From Nitzschia sp. DOCU1 (Eukaryota > Bacillariophyta > Bacillariophyceae > Bacillariales > Bacillariaceae): DNA of 64,000 nt. Shown here piece by piece: positions 1 to 10,300 of this stretch. The stretch's first letter is position 1. Every line of letters begins with the position of its first letter. The translations under genes were made by a program, and so were the position numbers. The notes under the pieces are model-generated. The model searched no databases. It was not told the origin of the DNA and worked only from the letters and a program-made list of their open reading frames with translations. Where the stretch lies: assembly GCA_951394045.1 (NCBI GenBank), contig OX595999.1, forward strand, positions 248,001 to 312,000, in the 5' to 3' direction.

Positions 1-1
1 T

Positions 2-346
2 CCGTATGCCGACGTTACCTTTACCGAAGTGTCCTTTTTGATAAGTTACGTGAACGACGCCATGGATCGATGGGGACTCCTAGGAGAACAAAGAAGAGGG
101 GAACAGCAAGCCGAGGACGAAGAAGCGACAAGTCATAGCGATGATGATGGAGACGAAAGATCGACAAGACCAATCGAAAACTCATCCAACAATACTCATT
201 GGATCTTTGACGAGGACAGCCACTCCAACGAGGCATCTGTAGAAGTGATGTTGTTCGTGGATGACACCAGCAGCAGTTCTACAGGAAGTACGACTCCCCC
301 AGACAGGGCGGGCGGTCGTCGGCACAGTCGGCGGGTGTTAATTTGA
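2..346 (+). CDS. 3' end of an unidentified gene (truncated by window start)
   Basis: The frame is open from the first bases of the window to a TGA at 344-346, so this is the C-terminal part of a gene that begins outside. The only early start-like codon is a GTG at 29, so no internal start is claimed. About the first 25 residues look like a structured domain end (FLISYVNDAMDRWG). The rest is a low-complexity acidic and Ser/Thr-rich tail ending in an Arg-rich stretch. I do not recognise the family. A chance open frame is possible, but the change from globular-like to polar tail supports a real C-terminus. Confidence 0.4.
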   Translation, partial: PYADVTFTEVSFLISYVNDAMDRWGLLGEQRRGEQQAEDEEATSHSDDDGDERSTRPIENSSNNTHWIFDEDSHSNEASVEVMLFVDDTSSSSTGSTTPPDRAGGRRHSRRVLI

Positions 347-1744
347 TGATTGCCTTGCGAGAAGGAGGATAAGTACCTGCTGGGGTGTAACAGGATCGGG
401 TGTGCAGGTGCAGGTGCTTCTTCGAGAGGGGGGCTGCTGCTCGACTGAAAAGGTTCTTAGTATTGTTCTATGCTTACTTCTTCTTCTCTGAAAAAGATGC
501 TGGTCTCGAGGTCATCGGTTCCCGTGGTACGTGCCGAGAATTCTCGAAAATGGACGAATGCCTGTGCGGCAGTGGATGGATTGGCAGCATTACCACCATC
601 TTCATTTTCTCCAAGCAAAGGCAATATCATTCTCGTGTGTACTACCCGCGAGGATGAAAGTAAAAATGAGGTGCTCGGCACCAGCAGTCTTACCTCCGCG
701 AAACTATCGGCTAATGCTGGTACACTAAAACTAGGCAGCAGCAATTCTTGGAGTATTGTTTCTTCAGCTGGTCCCTGTCACTCCTGCTGTAGTAGTAACG
801 ACGAGTAACATTTGATGCTACTACACAGCAAGAAACAGCATGGCAAGGTGGTGTCCTCGTCCTGCCTCCGCAGCAGCAGCACGCTCAAGAACTAGTTCTT
901 GTAGGAGGACGAGGATCGACTAGCGCTGATGATCTCTGATGGGTGAAAAGTCGGCTGAGTCGTGAGACTCAGCTGGCTGTCCATGTACCGTTTTTCGTTC
1001 CGGCGATTCGGCGAGATGGCTCTCTTTCCTTTCCAATCGTCCAGTAGAGAGGCGGGACATGGAAGTTCCCCAAAATCATTTAGGCTTGAAAATTGTTGAT
1101 TCTTGGCAACCGATACCCACAAAGACGTGAGACGCTATGAACACGATTCCCATTGAATGTTAAATGACTGTTGAAGCGAGTGTCTCTATCCATTCACTGG
1201 ACACATAAGCAATGCGGCACAGCAATTGGCTCTAATTAGACGATAGTAAAATCTTCTATTTACATCGGCGCGTGTTTCTGGTCGTATGTATTCGTCAACG
1301 AGACGACAACGGGCTACCGGTAGTAAATACGTCGCCTTCGACTTTACTACTAGCAGCTGCTAGAAGAAAGACGCGAGCGAGGCAATTCCGTTGGCCTAAG
1401 TAGTCGGCGTCTCATCGGTTGTAGTAAAATTCTTCAGTGGTGGACAAATGCTAACCAATTTCATTTGCGTGCTACTTACCACCATCAACTCTATGCAGGA
1501 TGAAGCTGGTGCACCAGCAGTGAACCACCAACCGTTCATGAGAAGAAACATAGTTTTACTTTCGCTATTGCAGTCAGTATTTCACGAGCATGTTATGAGA
1601 CCTCCAGCAGCAGGCAGCAACAGCAGCAGCAGCACCACCAGGAGGTCAGACGTAGTACTATTGGAGTGTTGTTCGACGTCTACTCAAAGAAACAGTCATC
1701 ACTACTATGGCAAGAAAAGTATTCGGGCGAAAACACGGTCTATC
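347..1744. other. Intergenic, no supported gene
   Basis: Short open frames occur on both strands (for example a 112-codon frame starting at 470), but none shows a recognisable domain, a targeting signal or protein-like composition. The stretch probably holds the 3' UTR of the upstream gene and the promoter of the secreted protein starting at 1745. No repeat structure was noticed. Confidence 0.5.
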
Positions 1745-4087
1745 ATGAGAATCGGTGTGATTTTGGTCGTTTTACTCTTATCCGTCGTTTCTGCCATGGA
1801 GTCCGACGCCGAAGGCAACTATGCTCATCATGATCAACAAACATATCAGGTTTACTACGTGGACAAACAGAAAGAAGAAGTTAATTCCGAATCCAACCAG
1901 CAAGCCCCCCGTGGTGACGGGGGAGGACTTCTCGGCAGCACCAACAACCGGCCCGACGACGGCGATGGTGTCATCATTCCTGAAGAAGAGAGCAACGAAC
2001 CGAAAACAAAGATTATTGCTGCCAATAACGAGGATGATGCTGGAGAGCGATATTTTCGATCAAGTGTGCGAAGTATTACGGGTGGATCTGGAACGTATGC
2101 TGACGACTTTAACGCCAGGCAATCTGGACTAGGAACCAAGCTTACGAAAGCCTCGAAGGGCACTAAAGCACCAAAGGGTAGCAAGGCAAACGACGACCCA
2201 TGCATTGGGACCAAAGCTAGCAAGTTGTCCTCAAAGGCGCCTGGTGGTGGGAAGGGTAAGGGAGCTACCAAGTCTCCTACTGCTACTCGACGACAGCTTT
2301 TCAGGTACCAAGATAAATGGGAAGCACCAGTGGACGCCGCAATAGATGACAGCAAGGAGGCTAACGAGGAAGGTCGCGATGATGGAACCAAGGGCGGCGT
2401 CGGCGGCAGCAGTGGCGACCCAAAGGTCAAAATGGTGGAATCTGCTTCGGACGAGAGCGGAAATGATCAATACTCGCGGACAAGCTTCCGAGCCATTCCA
2501 GGTGCCGACACTCGGAAAATCTTTATGGACCATGCCAAGTCTAGCAAGGGGACCAAATCACCAACGGGGAGCAAGGGGACCAAAGCCCCTAAAGGTGCCA
2601 AGAAGAGTAAGTGTCAATCTTCGACGTCGCCGACACCGACATCGGCACTATCAGGAATGGTGTTTTCCGAATCGCCGACAAGTGCTCCCAGCACTTCTTC
2701 TCAGCCATCGGCTCTTCCCAGCATACCACCACTTCCCAGCTCCCAGCCGAGCGACGCACCTAGTCCCAAGCCAAGCGACGTGCCAAGTAAAGTTCCCAGC
2801 GAATCGCCGACAAGTGCTCCCAGCACTTCTGCTGCGCCATCGAATATACCAAGCGAGACGCCAATGCCGAGCACTTCCAAAATGCCATCTTCCCAACCTT
2901 CCGACAAACCAAGTAAGGAGCCGAGCGTGGAGCCTTCCAAATCATCAAGGCCAAGTCGTGTTCCAAGTTCGGAGCCTTCGAGATCGTCAAAACCGAGTAG
3001 GGAGCCGAGCGCCGAGCCTTCCAAATCATCAAGGCCAAGTCGTGTGCCAAGTTCGGAGCCTTCGAGATCGTCAAAACCAAGTAGGGAGCCGAGCGCCGAG
3101 CCTTCCAAATCATCAAGGCCCAGTCGTGTGCCAAGTTCGGAGCCTTCGAAATCGTCCAAACCAAGTAGGGAGCCGAGCGTGGAGCCATCCTTGCTACCTT
3201 CCGATGAGCCATCTAGTCAATGTGATGCCCGCTTGGGTAATGCTAAGAATGCTGCTGGCGGCCTAAACGCTTTTTTGGCAAAATGCCAATCAAATGCGCC
3301 ATCAAACAGCAAGCTTAGTGGCGCATCGCTTGGCTCTGCATGTGGGCCTACAGTCACAGGCTCTAACCCCGACGCCGATGGTTTCGATTCTTATTGTTGC
3401 TCTTGTTGCTGCAACCAGCCTGATACAACGTTGCCTGCAACAGCATTCGTATGTGCCGCCCCCAGTGCATGCGGCTTTGCTGCAGGAGGTTGCACTGAAA
3501 ACAGCGATAACCCAAACACTTGTTCAACTATAGGTCCGGATAATACCTGCTGCAGTGGATGCTGCGTGGCGGGTACTGGAGGGAAGAACAAATGTGGGGT
3601 CTGCTGCACCAAAAATCTCGGCGGTGCCTGCACTAATGATGCGGAATGTTGCAGTGGAACGTGCCAAGGCACCGCCCCGAACAAAATATGCACATGCGTT
3701 GCCAACGGCGATAAATGTGATGCTGATGGCGACTGTTGCACTGGATTGACCTGCCAGAACACGAAATGTGCTCCCCCCTGCACCCTTGCTGCACTCGGCG
3801 CAACTTGTAGCCGTAATAATGAGTGTTGCAGTGGAGCCTGCGATAATAGTAGTTGCTGCGTACAGAGCGGCGATGCTTGTACTGTCAATGATGACTGTTG
3901 CAACACTGCATCGGGATTTATCTGCAGCAACAACAAGGTTTGCTGCAAACGAGGCGGCACCACCGGCTGCAATAACGGTAATAAGGCTCAATGTTGCAGT
4001 GGTTCCTGCTCCTCAGGCGGCACATGTGCCTCCGTCACAAGACACGCGGAGGACAGCGAGGACCTTCCGGCTTTTTTGAAGTGGTAG
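1745..4087 (+). CDS. Secreted Lys/Ser- and Pro/Ser-repeat protein with Cys-rich C-terminal modules (candidate biosilica or wall protein)
   Basis: I place the start at the ATG at 1745, because it begins a textbook signal peptide (MRIGVILVVLLLSVVSA); the frame is open further up to an ATG at 1448. The product would be 780 residues with no introns. The N-terminal third has Lys/Ser clusters such as KLTKASKGTKAPKGSK with Lys every three to four residues, resembling the pentalysine clusters of silaffin-type proteins. Residues ~298-490 are PSxxPS repeats, including three 28-residue units. Residues ~494-772 are Cys-rich with about six CC-containing modules (CCSGxC and variants), disulfide-knot-like. 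There is no membrane anchor. Diatom secreted proteins with PS-repeat stalks are common. A role in silica, wall or mucilage is inferred from composition only. Confidence 0.8.
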   Translation: MRIGVILVVLLLSVVSAMESDAEGNYAHHDQQTYQVYYVDKQKEEVNSESNQQAPRGDGGGLLGSTNNRPDDGDGVIIPEEESNEPKTKIIAANNEDDAGERYFRSSVRSITGGSGTYADDFNARQSGLGTKLTKASKGTKAPKGSKANDDPCIGTKASKLSSKAPGGGKGKGATKSPTATRRQLFRYQDKWEAPVDAAIDDSKEANEEGRDDGTKGGVGGSSGDPKVKMVESASDESGNDQYSRTSFRAIPGADTRKIFMDHAKSSKGTKSPTGSKGTKAPKGAKKSKCQSSTSPTPTSALSGMVFSESPTSAPSTSSQPSALPSIPPLPSSQPSDAPSPKPSDVPSKVPSESPTSAPSTSAAPSNIPSETPMPSTSKMPSSQPSDKPSKEPSVEPSKSSRPSRVPSSEPSRSSKPSREPSAEPSKSSRPSRVPSSEPSRSSKPSREPSAEPSKSSRPSRVPSSEPSKSSKPSREPSVEPSLLPSDEPSSQCDARLGNAKNAAGGLNAFLAKCQSNAPSNSKLSGASLGSACGPTVTGSNPDADGFDSYCCSCCCNQPDTTLPATAFVCAAPSACGFAAGGCTENSDNPNTCSTIGPDNTCCSGCCVAGTGGKNKCGVCCTKNLGGACTNDAECCSGTCQGTAPNKICTCVANGDKCDADGDCCTGLTCQNTKCAPPCTLAALGATCSRNNECCSGACDNSSCCVQSGDACTVNDDCCNTASGFICSNNKVCCKRGGTTGCNNGNKAQCCSGSCSSGGTCASVTRHAEDSEDLPAFLKW
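2931..3182 (+). repeat. Three 84-bp tandem units inside the secreted protein gene
   Basis: Units begin near 2931, 3015 and 3099. Each encodes 28 residues of the pattern EPSKSSRPSRVPSSEPSRSS followed by KPSREPSA. The copies differ at only a few bases. This period keeps the reading frame, so copy number can change without breaking the protein. Confidence 0.85.
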
Positions 4088-4538
4088 TCATTGCAAAATT
4101 GCGAGTTGTGAGGGACAGAGGACGACTGTGAAAATGATGAGCCGCCAAATGATCTCGCTCGCGTCGTCCAAGAAACCAAGATGCCGCCCGTCCCAAATAA
4201 GAAACACAATCAATGAAAAAACAGTCATAGTGTTATAGTAAGAGTGGATACCTTGACCGATAGAGTATTGATGATTCCGATGCGGCTTGTTGTTGCATCA
4301 TGAGAATGAATCATTTTCGTCGCGGCGGCGCAAAAACACTAGAGCTCCCGGTAGCGTCCGCCCTTCGTCCACTGCAGCTGTACACGATTGATGCGCAGAG
4401 TACGGCACCTTTCCGAATCTCTTCTTGTTCGGCGCTTGGTGCTATGATACTATCCTAGTAGCAGCCACGCTATACTGACTGTAGGCTCCTGCTTCCACCG
4501 GAAAGCTAGGAATCAAGTAGATTTGACACGTTGTTGAA
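4088..4538. other. Intergenic between convergent genes
   Basis: The stretch holds the 3' ends of the secreted-protein gene (plus) and sulfotransferase 1 (minus). No gene or repeat is apparent. Confidence 0.5.
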
Positions 4539-6101
4539 CTAGCTTGTGCTATGGCGGCTCCGCATTACCTTCTCGTGGCCGTCGGGCAACGAAAACGCTG
4601 TTGTTCTCCGAGTCAAATTGAGTAGTGGATGCTGATAATCCTCTTGATAGAGACCGACAACTCGTTGCCGGAGTTTGTAGTTCTTGGTAGAGGAATCATC
4701 ATAATACTGTGTCCATGTTTCTCGCGACGACGTTTTGTGTCGAGCCGTGTTGCGTTCAAAAATGGCGCTGTTACCATCCGGTGGCCATCCATCAGCTCCA
4801 TACGCGTCCCAAGCTCCCAACTGCTTCAACAAACGTTTGGTATCCTCGTGTAAGCGATCAAAGTGGCCGACGAAATTGATAAATTGCAGCCAAGGCGATA
4901 CTTGTGATTTCCAATGCGGATCGATGGAACATGTCGGTAGAAAGTCGTAGACAAAGCGTTCCCAGGAAATTGGAGAATCCATTGTCAGATTCGGACAGGA
5001 TGATGGTAATGGGCCTCCCACGGGGACGGATTGAGGCCAAAACATGGTTCTACTACTAGTGACGGTTCGCATGGCGGCCTGTAGTGCCTCCTGGGAATGC
5101 ATTAGATTCATTGCACGCGTATTCATATCGTGTTGGCCAAGGCGACGGCGAGGAATCGTCTCCTTATTCTGCTGATCGAATGTAGTTCCTTCTTTCATGG
5201 CATGGCTTAGAAACAATTGTTGTTGCGGCCGTCCATGGAGTTGGGAATATTGCTGGTGTTGTTGTTGTTGCTGCTGCTGGAAATTTTGTTGGATTCGTTG
5301 TTGATGCTCTTGTTGCAATTGTACTAGTGACGGTTGCTTTCCGTCTCGTTTAATGCCACAACAATGTCGCTTGACATAGGTTCCATTGTCTCGCTGTGCC
5401 TTGTCAAGATAGGCACTCAAAACTCGTTCCAGAGGATCTCGAACGAAAATAGCGCGGGTCCAGTTGGGGCTCGTCAACATTTCCACGGCGCGGTCATAGT
5501 CAAAGTCATACAAGTACTTGAGTCCATTCCACTGGGGATTATGAGGAATGTTGACATCCTCCAAAGGCCAGAGAGCATGTCCCATCATTCGTCGAAAGAG
5601 CTGCTTAAAGACCGTGGTGGAAACCTTGGGGACGGTAAAGAAGAGGAGAGAGAATTTCTCTACCACAATCGGTGACGCATCCCATCCTTGCCCCGGGGTC
5701 AGGATTGGATCATCAGGGTCAATGATCAGGGATGAATTCTTATGTTTGGTCCACGAAAGCCTCGGGTAGCTCTTGGCATCAAAGGAATGAGGCTCTCGAA
5801 AGGTCGGCCGCGGTGGGGGATGTGTTGTCTCACTTTTCTTTAGTGGGGGCAGCGTGGCGGGCGCCGATCTGGGGGCAACGTCATTACTCGTACCTTCCAT
5901 ACCAGGAGTAGTCAGTTTCCATATTTCGACCATGGAATCAAAGAGAGCCCACGAACTCGCGATGAAAATCAGGAAAAGAAGAAATCGACGAAGTTTGAGA
6001 CGGGCATTGTTGCGATGAGTATGATGATGACGCAGCTCCTTTCGGCTGCTCATCCAAGAAAGACGCTGTCGAGAGACCACCTGTGACAGCCTTGTGAACA
6101 T
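4539..6101 (-). CDS. Golgi-type carbohydrate sulfotransferase-like protein 1
   Basis: The 520-residue product has type II topology: a basic N-terminus, then one membrane segment at ~40-55 (FLLFLIFIASSWALF). Two sulfotransferase signatures are visible. TVPKVSTTVFKQLFRR (~156-171) matches the 5'-phosphosulfate loop with its Lys, and RAIFVRDPLERVLSAY (~216-231) matches the 3'-phosphate site with Arg and Ser. It should transfer sulfate from PAPS to a polysaccharide or glycoprotein in the Golgi lumen; the acceptor is unknown. A Gln-rich low-complexity insert encoded by CAA/CAG repeats lies between the second motif and the C-terminal part. A clear paralogue lies at 21535-22500 on the same strand. 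Confidence 0.82.
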   Translation of the reverse strand: MFTRLSQVVSRQRLSWMSSRKELRHHHTHRNNARLKLRRFLLFLIFIASSWALFDSMVEIWKLTTPGMEGTSNDVAPRSAPATLPPLKKSETTHPPPRPTFREPHSFDAKSYPRLSWTKHKNSSLIIDPDDPILTPGQGWDASPIVVEKFSLLFFTVPKVSTTVFKQLFRRMMGHALWPLEDVNIPHNPQWNGLKYLYDFDYDRAVEMLTSPNWTRAIFVRDPLERVLSAYLDKAQRDNGTYVKRHCCGIKRDGKQPSLVQLQQEHQQRIQQNFQQQQQQQHQQYSQLHGRPQQQLFLSHAMKEGTTFDQQNKETIPRRRLGQHDMNTRAMNLMHSQEALQAAMRTVTSSRTMFWPQSVPVGGPLPSSCPNLTMDSPISWERFVYDFLPTCSIDPHWKSQVSPWLQFINFVGHFDRLHEDTKRLLKQLGAWDAYGADGWPPDGNSAIFERNTARHKTSSRETWTQYYDDSSTKNYKLRQRVVGLYQEDYQHPLLNLTRRTTAFSLPDGHEKVMRSRHSTS

Positions 6102-7380
6102 GGTGGGTGATGAGATGCATTGTATTCTTTTAATAGCTAGAATAAAGGGATGCGATGCCGTGTCGCGGCCATTGTCGCCTTTGAGATGGAAGGGTGGTTA
6201 ATGAGGGGGAGGGAGGGTTCGCGCGGCTCATATTTTATCCTACGATTGCGGCCGTAAGCATCAGCACACGACGGAGGGAGGACAGACGCCAGAGGAACGA
6301 CGACCACCAGTCAGATGACCCGTCAGAGAAAGTAGCTAGCTTCCGAAGGCAGCCCCGATGAGTTGTGGAGAGTCACAATCTCAACGGAACTGAACATGAT
6401 TCAGACCCCTTTTGATTGTTGTAGCAATTTTAAAAAACCCGCCCACCATCCCTTTTGATCTTGAGAAATCGAGAGAGAGAGAGGGGAAGGAGGGTAGTCC
6501 GCAAGGACTTTAGCCATTTTGAAAGACTGCAAGCCTCCCAGCCACGACTAGTGATACTACATCCACACCATCGGGGCAGACGACTATGAGTGGGCTGAAG
6601 CGCACATCGTGCTTGGCACTAGGAATGATGAAACTGAAAGTCGATGTGGTCGAACAAAGTCGACTCGATGGAATGAATAATGAATGGACTCCACGCTCTC
6701 CAAGAATGCGCCCCACGCGATAACTCGTGTTGTACGCAAAAATCGTAATCCACATAACACGAGTTATCGCGTGGGACGCATTTTCGGAAAACGTGGCCTC
6801 GCCTTCAAGCAAAACAGTTTATGAGACTAGAGTAACAATCGAAGAACGGCGCCGGGGGCAGACTGGTCCGTGACTCCTCTCTACTCTAGCAAGTTTATTC
6901 CTGAAATTGAATGAACCAGAACCCCCAAGACAGTAAAATCGATTCTCGGCAAGTACTACATAGAGTGAAAGAACAGAGGACGAAGATCTTCTTGCCGCCA
7001 GCATAACAATCACGCCTCGTTGTTTCACAGCGCCAGGGGGCGCCACGGGCCTGCAAGTACGCATTATCATACTGTTTCGACCTGCCGGGCTTTCAGTGGG
7101 AATGGAGAATAGCAAGAACAAAGGGCCCGCCTTGCCCCCAAGTTGAGGAGGCAAGAAGGAAATGCGTTCGAGACAAGAATTAAGACGAACACCTCCTGCT
7201 GCTGCTGGTGTAATGATAACCGTCGGCAGTACTGCTGCTGACCCTAACAGTATTGGGTTTGACCAAAACAGGGGTTACCAGGAAGTACGGAGAACAACGA
7301 TGTGTTTCCTAGTAATAGTTGTTACAGTCGGCATTGCATTACAAGTCAATTCCCCGGAGAACAGCAATTCTTTACCCCTA
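6102..7380. other. Intergenic, upstream region of sulfotransferase 1 and left flank of the tandem array
   Basis: Frames of about 100 codons on the minus strand (6510-6812, 6819-7154) show no recognisable domain and are not called. The notable structure is a long imperfect inverted repeat at 6705-6782, listed separately. The stretch ends exactly where the 1249-bp array begins. Confidence 0.5.
6705..6782. repeat. Long inverted repeat (29-bp arms, 20-bp loop)
   Basis: The arms 6705-6733 and 6754-6782 are reverse complements with two mismatches; the shared core is CCACGCGATAACTCGTGTT. The 20-bp spacer is 6734-6753. A transcript would fold into a strong hairpin. It could be a small-RNA precursor, a miniature transposon remnant, or a cruciform-forming palindrome. 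Confidence 0.75.
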
Positions 7381-10300
7381 CGTAAGGCCCAAAATTCCAC
7401 CCATGTGGTATTTTTTGTACCAAAATTCCATTTCCCCGTATGTAGAAATACCGATACCATCATTGGAGTTTGTGGATTTCTCATGGTGTTGACGTGGCGA
7501 ATCCACTGCGGAGTGGACAGAAATTGTGGAGTTTAGGGGCCAAAAATTCCACAATACGATCCGCAATACCAAATTCTGCTCTCGCACACGTGTGTTTGAG
7601 AATGACAAAACGCAACAACAAACTATGACAACACACCAATGCATCTGGCCCATATGCCAATCTGGACTGCAAACCTGGGGACTTACACAGCAAAGCGAAT
7701 GCACCCATCGGCATGATTTGATTGTATGCCTTGCAAGTCAACAGGTTTTGGGTTTGCACCGAACGAGTTGCTGGAAGGCGCCCCCGTCCCAAACGAGTGC
7801 TTTGGGCTGAACAATTGCAGCAACAATCAACCCGCTGCCGCTGGGAGAAACGATGACGACGATGATTCATCTGACGATGACAATGGTCCCACAAATGGAG
7901 AAGACCCCCCAAACCACAGATGGATCAAGAACAAATTGCCAACAATGGGCAGTCAGCTGAGTGCCTTGGCCGGTATGTCTGTGGTATGACTGCGGTGGTG
8001 CCAATGATTGTTGCGACCCAAAGACAAACACAAAAAGGAAGATGACAAGAAGAAACGTGCAATATTTATTTGAGCATGCCAAGCCCCATCAACGAAACCA
8101 CGGCCCAAGCAGCCATAAATATTGCTGGTAATGTGGCTGCAACAAGGGGTATACTGCTGGCATCCAATAAGAAAGACAACGAACGGTTGACAGCTAGAAA
8201 GAAAAAGAAATTGTAGACTTTGCAAACTAATAGTAGAATCTATCACACTCCTAGGTACTAAAATTTAGAGTTAAAGCGGCGCTCTAGCAGCAGAGACTTG
8301 ATGGAATAGAGTTCTTCTTTCATTGTTGGCTGCTCTCGTGCCGCCCATTCAATTTTATCAGGAGCAAGGATGTACAACAAAGTACTTTACTGCCGTGTAC
8401 AGAATAAAGTGAACAGTACTACACCTGTCAGAAATAGCTACTGTAGCTAGCTAGAGAACGGTATGGTGTTGGCCATCCAGTCGATCAACACGCAATTTTG
8501 CACCGACTCCTCGCTTTTAGGTAGTGGTAACGTCGTTCGACTGATGCGAACCCTTCCGACATAGACGATCGTTGGTTACACGGGATTGTGGTGTGGAATT
8601 TTGTGTGGAGTATTTTGCGACTATTTTCACGTAAGGCCCAAAATTCCACCCATGTGGTATTTTTTGTACCAAAATTCCATTTCCCCGTATGTAGAAATAC
8701 CGATACCATCATTGGAGTTTGTGGATTTCTCATGGTGTTGACGTGGCGAATCCACTGCGGAGTGGACAGAAATTGTGGAGTTTAGGGGCCAAAAATTCCA
8801 CAATACGATCCGCAATACCAAATTCTGCTCTCGCACACGTGTGTTTGAGAATGACAAAACGCAACAACAAACTATGACAACACACCAATGCATCTGGCCC
8901 ATATGCCAATCTGGACTGCAAACCTGGGGACTTACACAGCAAAGCGAATGCACCCATCGGCATGATTTGATTGTATGCCTTGCAAGTCAACAGGTTTTGG
9001 GTTTGCACCGAACGAGTTGCTGGAAGGCGCCCCCGTCCCAAACGAGTGCTTTGGGCTGAACAATTGCAGCAACAATCAACCCGCTGCCGCTGGGAGAAAC
9101 GATGACGACGATGATTCATCTGACGATGACAATGGTCCCACAAATGGAGAAGACCCCCCAAACCACAGATGGATCAAGAACAAATTGCCAACAATGGGCA
9201 GTCAGCTGAGTGCCTTGGCCGGTATGTCTGTGGTATGACTGCGGTGGTGCCAATGATTGTTGCGACCCAAAGACAAACACAAAAAGGAAGATGACAAGAA
9301 GAAACGTGCAATATTTATTTGAGCATGCCAAGCCCCATCAACGAAACCACGGCCCAAGCAGCCATAAATATTGCTGGTAATGTGGCTGCAACAAGGGGTA
9401 TACTGCTGGCATCCAATAAGAAAGACAACGAACGGTTGACAGCTAGAAAGAAAAAGAAATTGTAGACTTTGCAAACTAATAGTAGAATCTATCACACTCC
9501 TAGGTACTAAAATTTAGAGTTAAAGCGGCGCTCTAGCAGCAGAGACTTGATGGAATAGAGTTCTTCTTTCATTGTTGGCTGCTCTCGTGCCGCCCATTCA
9601 ATTTTATCAGGAGCAAGGATGTACAACAAAGTACTTTACTGCCGTGTACAGAATAAAGTGAACAGTACTACACCTGTCAGAAATAGCTACTGTAGCTAGC
9701 TAGAGAACGGTATGGTGTTGGCCATCCAGTCGATCAACACGCAATTTTGCACCGACTCCTCGCTTTTAGGTAGTGGTAACGTCGTTCGACTGATGCGAAC
9801 CCTTCCGACATAGACGATCGTTGGTTACACGGGATTGTGGTGTGGAATTTTGTGTGGAGTATTTTGCGACTATTTTCACGTAAGGCCCAAAATTCCACCC
9901 ATGTGGTATTTTTTGTACCAAAATTCCATTTCCCCGTATGTAGAAATACCGATACCATCATTGGAGTTTGTGGATTTCTCATGGTGTTGACGTGGCGAAT
10001 CCACTGCGGAGTGGACAGAAATTGTGGAGTTTAGGGGCCAAAAATTCCACAATACGATCCGCAATACCAAATTCTGCTCTCGCACACGTGTGTTTGAGAA
10101 TGACAAAACGCAACAACAAACTATGACAACACACCAATGCATCTGGCCCATATGCCAATCTGGACTGCAAACCTGGGGACTTACACAGCAAAGCGAATGC
10201 ACCCATCGGCATGATTTGATTGTATGCCTTGCAAGTCAACAGGTTTTGGGTTTGCACCGAACGAGTTGCTGGAAGGCGCCCCCGTCCCAAACGAGTGCTT

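Noticed and set aside
457..808. Overlapping ~100-codon frames on both strands
   Set aside because: Composition is not protein-like beyond chance and no motif or targeting signal is visible.
1855..3212. Long open frames antisense or out of frame to the secreted protein gene
   Set aside because: They follow from the repetitive codon composition of the Ser/Pro/Lys repeats on the other strand and have no independent domain.
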